Origin: Misgurnus anguillicaudatus | Taxonomy: Eukaryota; Chordata; Actinopteri; Cypriniformes; Cobitidae | NCBI RefSeq assembly: GCF_027580225.2 | Contig: NC_073356.2 | Span: forward strand, 6,420,501-6,484,500 | Reading direction: 5' to 3' | Length of the DNA stretch: 64,000 nucleotides | Shown here: positions 35,532-44,890 of the stretch, piece by piece | Numbering within the stretch: the first letter of the stretch is position 1 | Layout: each line of letters begins with the position of its first letter | Notes under the pieces: generated by a model | Seen by the model: the letters and a program-made list of their open reading frames with translations, nothing else | Database searches by the model: none | What the model was told of the DNA's origin: nothing | Translations under genes and position numbers: made by a program

Positions 35532-36518
35532 CTAAAAGAAATAAGTACCAAAACGACAAAAATACATTAAAACATTAATATTGATAAAGTTTGATATATT
35601 TTTTTTGTGCTAAACATCCCTCATTTATCTGAAATAGAAATAAAATGCCAAAAATGTTATCTAAACAGTGACACTATCATTCAGTGTAATGGATGACACT
35701 GTGGTGTAACATGAAATTTGCATTACACCGAATGACAAAACATTACCCTGAATGACGAAACTTTTACTTAAGCTAATATTAGAAGTTAACAACTAGATAC
35801 CTATATCAAACAGTGAACTTGACCAGAAAGGTTTATCATCATTATTCACAACATCTACTTATTTTTCAAAAAATCTAACAATAAAAGTGTTTTTACGCAT
35901 TTCACTGAATGACAGTCGTTTTTGTAACTCAAGATACCACATTATGAAAAGGTGAAATTATCAAATATTTAAGAGCAATAAACTTACCTTGCTGAATCAC
36001 CACATGGTCTTCAGGGGGCCTTTTGATGATATCACAGACTGCTTGATGACTATTGTTTGTTTATTTAATTTCAAAATGGTTTCCTGATCCCGTTACACTG
36101 AATGACCTCTGACAAACTGCATATTCGGGACAAAAGTCCCCTAGTTGTTTCAATATTTAACGAAAAAAATAACACATAGTCCTATTAATATAAAACAGAC
36201 AACACTTATGTGAACATGCCAAGGAAGAAAATATTTTTTTAACATGGTATTTTATACGTTTATTTAAAAATCTATTAGTAAAATCATAGTCCGGACCATT
36301 ACGCTGAATGACGATTTTACACTTTGGATCATTACTAAACTCATATTTGGTCATTGTATTTTCACAAAAGTTATTTGAAACATAAAAGTAGACATTTTAC
36401 TTTCATTTTATAGGTGTTTTTGTATGTAAAATCACTTTTGTAAATTATATTTGATGCGGACACCAAAATGGTGACGTCTCGTCTTTGACCCATATATATA
36501 TATATATGTATAGAAGTA

Positions 36519-36925
36519 TTCGTTGTTTCATCCATCAGCGTGGGATTGTTAAGCACCAACTCTCGGATGTGGTGGTAATCTGAAAGAACTTTAGACCACC
36601 TGGGGGTGCAAACTCCAGCATTCTTGGTTGGCAACTTGTGTAAAGCACACAGCTTCATACAAATGGTATCAACCAAGCGGTTGGCGTCGGGCCACTACGC
36701 TGGACCCCCAGGATCTCCAATCAGACACCGTTTCACACTCTCCACACCTGGTGTGACTCCAGACCGCTTCGGTGCATTATAGCGCCCATGTGTCAGTTGA
36801 GGCTGATGTCGAGGCTGATAGTTGACACGCTGTTTGTCGAAATCTAGGAGAGCTGTCCACAGCTGGATGGCCTCTGTCACCTGCAGGTCAGCAAGGTTAG
36901 GAGCCTCACGAAGAACCACCAGGTA
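36519..36925 (-). pseudogene. Fragment of an uncharacterised fish multicopy protein
   Basis: One minus-strand frame stays open for about 130 codons with a single TAG (near 36700). It reads LREAPNLADLQVTEAIQLW at its start and, after the stop, LPTKNAGVCTPRWSKVL then HHIRELVLNNPTLMDETT. Composition and continuity look protein-coding. I believe related segments occur in unannotated multicopy fish proteins, but I cannot name a domain. The left end stops at the terminus of the 33820-36495 element, so that transposon probably cut it. Confidence 0.5.
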
Positions 36926-37359
36926 AACAGGTTGACTGCTTCAGAATGGAAGTCAAGGGCCATACACAAACATGTCATTAAAACAACATTTAATGGTCAT
37001 TTTCAAAACTATGCTACTCACCGATTGATTGATTGATTGAAAATCTTTATTGACATATATATATATTGTACAAGGAATAAATAAATACATAAAATTACTT
37101 TGTACAATTATCAGTCAAAAAGATAGACACAATAAAGCCATAGGCTTATTTCCATTGTGGTCCTTCAAAATGTATGCACTTGATAGTGCGTGTGAATGTT
37201 TACAAATGTAGGGATATGGTATAAACATATCCTAAGTTAAATGTTATTATATATTTTGAATATGCGGATGATTAAAACAAAAAATAAAACCATACAACGT
37301 GGACAAAACATCCCCAGACATATGAGAAACATACAATACATGTGACTCTTGTAACACTA

Positions 37360-37728
37360 CTACTGTCTACTACTCAGCCAGTTCTTTAGGGTTGACTTAA
37401 AAAGATTAGTATTGTCTGTTAACTTTAAGGCTGCTGGTAACGCATTCCATATGACTGCTGCTGAATACATAAAAGAGCCCTTGCCCTTACAACTTTTAAA
37501 TTGGCATAAAACAAAATCAGTGGTACTACCCCTTGTTGAATAGTTGTGTACAGCATTTACCTTAGAAAAATAGTTACAAAGATATGTAGGTAGGCCAACT
37601 TGATTTTTAACTATTCTATTTACCATACACATTTTTATATAAGGTACTCTTTCTTCTACTTTAAGCCACTTAATGCTACTAAAATGAGATGGGTTGAGGT
37701 GTGTATGCGGGTGTAGTTTTAAAGACAC
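37360..37728 (-). pseudogene. LINE-1 reverse transcriptase C-terminal region
   Basis: Reads KMCMVNRIVKNQVGLPTYLC and AAVIWNALPAALKLTDNTNL, the conserved tail region of this LINE type, which also appears in LINE-2 as SSAVAWNELPDCLKQ. It is cut from the rest of the frame by the insert ending near 39.5 kb. Confidence 0.85.
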
Positions 37729-39041
37729 ACTATGCAGTTATTTTACCTTAATATAACAGCTTCAAAGTCATTTCGATGGTAAACGAAGTCATAGTATGGC
37801 GAATCATTTTCCTGTTGAAGCTCGGGGAGGACGCCGCTAGCAAAACCACCAATGCAAGCTTGAGAGAACCGCCCCTGACAGATCTCGCGAGAATCACGAC
37901 TTGCTTTGCGGCAACGACGTCACACACGTTGGGCTTTTTCGGCTTCGTGCGGCGCTGCAGGGGCCGGCAGTCGGATGACGTAAAAGTACCGCGAGAATGA
38001 TCCGAGGCGGCGCTTTGGCGTCGTCCGGCTGTCGGTTCCTGCGGAGCTGCATGAAGTCGGGCAAGCCTATAACAACAACTGCACGCGCGCATTTGAGACG
38101 TGATGCTCGATGAGGGAAACAGCTAAGAAAACCCGTTCGAAGAGAGTAGAAAGCAAAAACAGAATCTGACCGAGTTAGGAACCGGACAAGAGTCCCACTA
38201 GGTCAGGTTTTTACTCGTTCGCGTGAGCTAATAGACAGCACTTGATGCAAAAGGGATGCTGAGCTGGCGATCTTGTTGATGGACAAGTAAGTAAATCTCT
38301 TATTTGTAAATTTCTTTGCGGTCTATGTTGTATGTGGTTGCGCTTGCTTGCGTATTTTTTTGCTGTTCATTCATCCACTGTTGATAATTAGACCAGTAAA
38401 ATAACTTCAACATGGGTCTAGCTAGCTTACGATCATAAGAGCATTTAGCAGACTTGCTAAAAAAACACTTGTTTCTCTTACATGTTTTTTTGCCATCTAA
38501 ACTCAAGTGTTGTGTTGTGATGTGTACGTAGTCATTTGTCTAATTTCGATTTCTTATGGCCAACAAATAACGGCCAATGTTATGAAATAATGCAACGTAT
38601 ACATTACAATTAACTTTGTCAATGCATTTTGTAATGTTTACAATTAAATAACAAATGAAATTATACAGTAGACATAACGTTAGACTATAGACTGTTTACT
38701 TGTGATTAAGCTGCAATCTTGTAAAAACGTAATAAGCCAGCAAACGCGGTAGGCTACTTTATTATTATATGCCTACTCTACACTTGGCATAAACTTCTTA
38801 TTATCCTATTACCATCATCTGTAGTTTAGTAGACATGCAGTAGCCTAATATTTGTATGAAATTGTGAAACATTCCCTGGTCATTATCTTCGGAGTCCATC
38901 TCTGCATATTCACGCCCAACACTATCCTTACAGGTATGTACAGAGTGGGGGTGCGAAATTACGACAGTTGCAAGTTTTCCCCAGTGACTCTAGGGGTCGC
39001 TGTTTGACAAAAACGTCAAACTGCATGGAACGCCTTTAAAA
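37717..39041. mobile_element. CpG-rich insert with TTTTAAAG-type ends
   Basis: Left end TTTTAAAGACACACTATGCAG and right end CTGCATGGAACGCCTTTAAAA are approximate inverted repeats. The left third (37790-38090) is CpG-rich, with motifs such as TCTCGCGAGAATC. No transposase is recognised. It separates two parts of LINE-1. Confidence 0.5.
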
Positions 39042-39108
39042 TAAGCCTCACTAATTTGTTTTGTGATGTCTGCAACTTCTGTTTGAAGATTTTAGGAATG
39101 GTTGTGTA

Positions 39109-39425
39109 GAATGAGGTAGAAAAATGGCTGACCGCATACCGAATCCAAAAAGACTCAAAAGGTCTAGAAAGTACAAAATTTATTAAAGTGCATAGTGCAA
39201 AAATGTGAATTAAAAACAGAGAAACCTGAGCAAACGTTTCAGCAGCTTGCTATCCTCAGTGCTCAGTGCTCATAAATTTTGTACTTTCTAGACCTTTTGA
39301 GTCTTTTTTGGATTCGGTATGCGGTCAGCCATTTTTCTAACTCATTCTACATATCCTTCTTACTTGGTTCTATGCACCTGAAAAAATATATAGTTAATTG
39401 AGAGCGCAACAATTTTTTCCTATAC
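39109..39425. mobile_element. Hairpin-forming insert with 16-bp target duplication
   Basis: A 317-bp block flanked by a perfect 16-bp direct repeat, TAGGAATGGTTGTGTA (39093-39108 and 39426-39441). Inside, 39109-39182 is a nearly perfect inverse of 39273-39347, so about 74-base arms enclose a 90-base loop containing a GTGCTCAGTGCTCA repeat. A duplication of this length is typical of LINE-mediated retroposition, not of cut-and-paste transposons. Confidence 0.75.
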
Positions 39426-39499
39426 TAGGAATGGTTGTGTACCATGAAGTACAGGCATAATTAAAGTGGCATTGTATTAGGGCCCCAGCAAGAGTCTCG

Positions 39500-40195
39500 A
39501 GAGCTTGTCTATCTATTAATGTGGATATTCTAGAAATTTTATTTTCTGATTTACTTTAGACAGAACTTTTAAAGACATGCACTCCACAGATAATTTATTA
39601 TCAAGTATAGAACCTAGATAAGTTACTGATTCCTTAGTTGCTATTTTAGATTCACCAACTACTACACTGAATCCAGGTGACTTCCTTAGCTTTTCATTTG
39701 ATCCAAATAGTACTGATTCAGTTTTACCGAGATGAAGAGACAGCTTGTTTTCAGATAACCAAATACTGACTTTCTGAAGTTCTAAACTAAGTAATTTCTC
39801 TACTTCGGTTTTATTTCTATGAGACACTAAAAGAGCTGAATCATCTGCGCAAAGATACAGATTGCAATCACATGCTGACTTCATGTCATTTATATACAGC
39901 AGAAAGAATAAAGGACCTAAGATGCTTCCCTGAGGGACCCCACATGTAAGTGGAAGAGGAGCTGATATAGTCCCACTCACATCTACTACTTGTTCCCTAT
40001 CCCCCAAATAAGACTGGATCCAACGTAGAGCTGCAGAATTAAGACCCAAGGCTTTAAGTTTATCTAAAAGAATACAATGGTTCACAGTGTCGAATGCTTT
40101 TTGAAGGTCGAGCATAACCATGCCACAATATTTCCCGTCCACTTGATTCTTAATATAATCTGTTAGGTAAAGTAGGCAAGTGTCTGTGGAGTGAG
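39500..40195 (-). pseudogene. LINE-1 reverse transcriptase palm domain
   Basis: Open frame of 208 residues. It contains MLDLQKAFDTVNH (motif A), CGVPQGSILGPLFFLLYIND (motif B) and LCADDSALL (motif C), then the SVTYLGSILDNKLS thumb region. Motif C has Cys in place of the Tyr of the F/YADD core. The upstream part (STDTCLLYLTDYIK) runs directly into the insertion boundary at 40196. Confidence 0.9.
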
Positions 40196-42616
40196 TGTCA
40201 CGGCTAGGGGCTGGCTGCTAAACCTAAAGCCACGCCCCTTCTCAATTTCCACCTCGAGGAGGTCCCCAAAGCCAACCCAATGACCAAACAACACGAGAGC
40301 AGGTAAGTATTAAAACAAACTTTATTTAATGTTTAAAATGACTGGGGAAATGGGGAAAGGGGCAATTAAAACTGGCTTCCTCTCTGCCTTCCAGGCAGAC
40401 CACAGCACGGGAAAGTGGCAGAAAGGGGAAGAGGGCAACGGGGGTTCCAGGGGCTGGTGACCCAAGTATAGGGGAGAGGGGATGGGGAACGCAGGCTCCT
40501 GCCAATTCCGCTATCCGTGGCGCCCTCCTCTTCTCTCCTGGAGGCAAAGACAAAATAGTGTGAATTTAGGGTTTATCTCTCTCTCTACTGCGGTACCTGT
40601 GTCACGTCAGGCCGATACTTCACTGCTCACTCCACTTTATGTTTCTTTCCACAGGCTTCGACTGGGATCGCCTTCACCTGTCGGTTTGCTGATAACTCTT
40701 GGTAAGTATAGTATTTTTCCACAGGTCACTCTCCTGACATTCACTCCCGTCTTATCTCTCTCTTTGCAGGCAGCTTGGACACAACAACACAGTTAGTGTA
40801 ACTTAGATACTTCTCACCTCTCTGCTGCTTACAGCTCGGGCATATGTGACTGTCCACAGTTCGTTCTACTGACGTTCACTCTCGTTCTCAGGCATATGTG
40901 ACGGTCCACAGTTCGTTCTACTGACGTTCACTCTCGTTCTTTCTTCCTTTACAGGCAGCTTGGACACAACAACACAGTTAGTGCAACTTGGATACTTCTC
41001 ACCTCTCTGCTGTTTACAGCTCGGGCATGTGTGACTGTCCACAGTTCGTTCTACTGACGTTCACTCTTGTTCTCTCTTCCTTTACAGGCAGCTTGGACAC
41101 AATAACACAGTTAGTGCAACTTGGATACTTCTCACCTCTCTGCTGCTTACAGCTCGGGCATATGTGACTGTCCACAGTTCGTTCTACTGACGTGCACTCT
41201 CGTTCTCTCTTCCTTTACAGGCAGCTTGGACACAATAACACAGTTAGTGCAACTTGGATACTTCTCACCTCTCTGCTGTTTACAGCTCGGGCATGTGTGT
41301 CTGTCCACAGTTCGTTCTACTGACGTTCCGGTCGACAATATACGGGGGCGGGCTTACGACAGCTGGCCTGCACAGAAAGGCGAACGACGATGGTTTTTCC
41401 TAGGGGGACGCCGGGGGCAAAAACCCTCTCGGCGAATACGCTGATCAGCAGGGGGCGAACCGTCACACCGCCTCACCGGGCCGAGCGCTGCCCTATCCTC
41501 AATGCCCGTAGGCCGATCGAATGCCGGACAGGGGCGCCCCTTGGTAGAGACCACGGGGCGGCGGAACTCCTTCGCCTCTCACTCTGCCACAAGATAGAAC
41601 ACACAGGTAAGGTAGCAATATACAGGCTCGTGGTTGTACTCACACACACGCGCTGCCAGCTTCCAAGTCTTCACCACCACACTCTGAAACTGTCGACACA
41701 CAGACGGGGCACTTCCAAGGCCCACACCGTCACTTTTCACTTGAATCACACACAACGTACAATAGTTAATGTTACTCACAACCGTCAGCCTCTCCGTCTC
41801 TTCCTCAGTAGAAGGGATGATGCGGGGTACGTCTGACAAGACACACAGCACTTGCACAGCAACCCACAGCAAATACACAGCACCACTTCAACGTGAAAAG
41901 GTTTTCAAATGACATGGACTCACCCACCACACTACAGGTGCACACACGAGACGCCCAGCGTCCTCCACTTCGCTTAAGGTCAGATGGGGGCGATGACACT
42001 ACGGCCGGAGCTTTTGGTTCTGCTGCTATGGCTATTTAATCCACTTACTCCCGCGGCTCACCTACCACGCTCGATCGGAGATAGGGCCGCTTTCCTCTTC
42101 CTGGAGACGTTCAGTAATACACAGGTTAGTAGTTATGTTTCAAATTCAATCCAGAGCCAATACTCACAGCGGTCCTCTTGGTAAACAGTTTACAAAACGG
42201 CTTCGTTTCCTTCCTCCTTGGTTAATCCAAGCGTGTCACAATTACCGTTGTTTTCTTCTACCCACAGGGTTTTCCTCTTACGGTATCATCCACTGAGAAC
42301 TACGAGAGAGAAAGAGAGAAAGTGCAACCAACTGCCAACGTGTAACTGACGAGCCCAGCTCCGTATTTCAACTCACACACTACGCACCCAAACTGTGATT
42401 TACACTGCTCTAAAATACTCCTCTGTGTGCTGTAATCCTCCAATCAACCGGCGTTCCTCTTAAACGCCCACAACTGCGCTCAATTTCGCTGATTACAGCC
42501 CTCGCGATGCTACCGGATGTCCGGTGTTTCCTCTTCCCGGTCTGGGCGGAAACATCCGGGCGGAACCAAAGTTTCCCGACTTTCGGTTCCGCCCAAAAGA
42601 TCGTCACCTTGTGACA
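40196..42616 (-). mobile_element. 2.4-kb TGTCAC...GTGACA element, ORF-less
   Basis: The ends are TGTCAC and GTGACA, flanked by a 4-bp duplication TGAG (40192-40195 and 42617-42620), inserted in the reverse transcriptase frame of LINE-1. In minus orientation the first 120 bp resemble the start of the plus-strand element at 59524 (shared blocks GGTGACGAT, GGTTCCGCCCGGA, GGAAACACCGGA), and a second shared block is GCGCCCCTGTCC...GGGCAGCGCTCGG. An AATAAA lies about 130 bp before the end. It contains a 133-bp tandem array. It may be a solo LTR or an ORF-deleted retroelement. No coding domain seen. Confidence 0.7.
40769..41335. repeat. 133-bp tandem array, about four units
   Basis: Unit starts marked by GGCAGCTTGGACACAA at 40769, 40954, 41087 and 41220. 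Spacings are 185, 133 and 133; the first unit carries a 52-bp internal duplication. The array lies within the 2.4-kb TGTCAC element and may act as a tandem promoter or leader array. Confidence 0.9.
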
Positions 42617-43260
42617 TGAGATTTTCTAAATCCTGACTGAAATTCATACAGAAGGTTGTGTGATGATAAATAGCTATCTATTTGCTCATAAACAACCCTC
42701 TCTATGACTTTTGACAGACAACATAAAATGGATAGAGGATGATAATTTCCATGATCCACTTTGCTTCCCTTTTTATATAAAGGAATTACTCTTGCCCTTT
42801 TGAACTCAAGTGGAAACTTACTTAGTTCTATGGACAAGTTGGTTATATGCGTTATGCATGGAGAAATAATTTCTGCCGCATCTCGTATGAATCTTGTGGG
42901 AATATTATCAAGACCTGTTGCTTTATTGGGATTAAGATTTTTTAGCTTGCTTAAAATGTTTTCATTTGTTACTTTTACCAAAGAAAACATATCTGGTTGG
43001 ACTACATTCTGCTGATAAAAAGCCTGCACATGACTTTCCCCATAGAGCCCTGATTGACTGGGCAACTTATTCACCAGAGTATTGGCTATGGTTGTAAAAT
43101 AGTTGTTTAAACTATTTGCTAATTTTAATTTGTCAGATATAACAGTGCCTCCTATATCCAAACTCAGGTTAAATGATTTTATCTTCGCTATGTTACTGTA
43201 TCCATAACTTTCTAGGGTTATTCCTATTTTCCGCTATCTTGTCATTAAAAAATCCTGTCT
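42617..43260 (-). pseudogene. LINE-1 reverse transcriptase fingers domain
   Basis: Reads ILSKLKNLNPNKATGLDNIP, TRFIRDAAEIISP, FKRARVIPLYKKGSKVDHGN and YHPLSILCCLSKVIERVVYE, the N-terminal motifs of LINE reverse transcriptases. It ends GFRKSH at the insertion point of the 2.4-kb element. YHPLS in place of the usual YRPVS is a substitution. Confidence 0.9.
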
Positions 43261-44110
43261 TAAGCCCTATTCGGACGGGATTAGTTTTACAGTGGGACCT
43301 CTGAGGAAATCGTGCTTCTCAGAGGTCCTCTGTGTTTTTAATCCCGTCCGAATCGGCCATGTCTGTGTTTTTCTCTGACAACCTCCGTAAGTATTCCAGA
43401 GAAATTTACCTATTGTTTTTCGCCGAACTTAGAGGTCCTCTGAGAAATTTAATCCCATCCGGATGCAAATGTCTGTGTTTGCCCGCAATATCTTTTGAAA
43501 ACGCGGTTCATTTCGTGTTTTGGCCAACGTGATCTGCCGTAAGGTCTTACTTATGCGCGTATATTGTATGTCCTGAGTCCCATTCATTCAGATATGAATG
43601 TTTTTTTGCATTTGGCAAAATAAAATATTTAAATCAAGACGAGCTGAATATCAAACACTGTTAAGGCTGGCCACTGTAATATCAGTAACGTTATAAGAAA
43701 CTCCTTTCAAAGTTGTTAAACTCCGGTAATGTTAATTAATAGAATAAATTTTTATTAATCATTATTTATTCATTTCTTTGTGTTTATTTAAGCAGACATT
43801 TATATAAAACATGTAGGCTAACGTTACTTTAGTAGGATTTGTATATTTTATTTGTTAAAATTAAATTAATAAATTACATGTTCTGTCATAATTTTACATT
43901 TAAAGCAAAATATTAAACATTACAAACACGCGTATCCAGAGCACGTGCTACTGCAATGCCCAAATGCATGAAACGGACACTCCCATCTCTGGAATAGCCT
44001 GCATCATTTTAATCCCGTCCGAATCGGTACATAAAATCACAGACGTCCTGGGGGACACGTTGAAACTCAAACATCGTTTGGAAAACTAATCCCGTCCGAA
44101 TGGTGCTTTA
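43261..44110. mobile_element. MITE with CCCTATTCGGACGGGATTAG termini
   Basis: The left end CCTATTCGGACGGGATTAG and right end CTAATCCCGTCCGAATGG are inverse, with further internal copies of ATCCCGTCCGAATCGG at 43341 and 44013. It interrupts LINE-1 between the endonuclease and reverse transcriptase parts. Confidence 0.9.
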
Positions 44111-44890
44111 GCTTTCTTAATCATTTGGTTCACCTCATTTCTTTGTTTCTTATACTCAATAATAATCTGTTCATCTTTAGTCTTCCTAAATTTGTTAAAA
44201 GTATCATTTCTTATCTTTACAGCTTTCAATATGTCAGAATTCATCCAAGGTTCCGTTCTAACTTTTATTCTGACAGATTTTTCTGGGGCAACTTTGTCAA
44301 CTGATTTTAAAAAACAATGATTTAAAATGCAGCCAAGCTTTATCCACCTCTTCACAATTAAAACCCGGAGACCAGTCCACCTCCCTTAAGGATCTAGACA
44401 ATGCCTCACTACTGTAATTCTTTAGAGATCGAATTTTAATTAAGTTATGACAATTATACTGATTTTTCTGTATTTTACGTGTACAAAAGATTATAGAATG
44501 ATCACTTAGGCCATATTCTAGAACCCCAGATTTTGAGATTTTAGATCGATCAGATACAAGCACTAAATCAATAATGGTTTGAGTATCAGCAGGGACCCTT
44601 GTGAACTGTGAAATAAGTTGCTGAAAATCAAAAAGATTGCAAAAATTCCTCAAGGCTTTGTATGTAGAGGAGTCTTTCTTTGAAACATTTGTGTTGAAAT
44701 CACCAATCATTATCACCTCTGATTTAACAAGTCCACAGATTTTGCACAAATCTCTTCCAATAGGTCATAAAACTTATTTTGAGTCGGTGGTCTATAGCAT
44801 GCTCCAATTAGGATTATCCTTTAAAGAAAAATTTGTGATCCATATGTATGTAATACCTGAATGACTTCAAAGAGGTAGAGCCACGGGCAC
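44110..44890 (-). pseudogene. LINE-1 endonuclease C-terminal part and linker
   Basis: Contains RIILIGACYRPPTQ, VIMIGDFNTNVS (catalytic GDFN), TIIDLVLVSDRSK and YGLSDHSIIF (SDH motif), the hallmarks of APE-type endonucleases. The linker KIRSLKNYSSEAL then RTEPWMNSDILKAVKIRNDT follows. Two frames are used, so at least one frameshift is present. Confidence 0.88.

Larger units (their letters stand above)
33820..36495. mobile_element. 2.7-kb TIR element with a small two-exon gene and repeated 14-mers
   Basis: The termini ATGGGTCAAAGACGAAAA and CTCGTCTTTGACCCAT are inverse, and TA repeats flank both ends. The interior has nine copies of a motif close to GTTACACTGAATGAC: 34002, 34329, 34352, 35677, 35722, 35742, 35901, 36091 and 36298; those at 34002 and 35677 are in reverse orientation. 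Such spaced motifs could be transposase binding sites. The only gene-like structure is a minus-strand two-exon frame (34514-35531). No known transposase domain is seen, so the class is undetermined. Confidence 0.7.

Noticed and set aside
41390..41836. 148-residue plus-strand frame
   Set aside because: Antisense to the retroelement leader (minus orientation); Arg/His-rich text reflects high GC, not a protein family.
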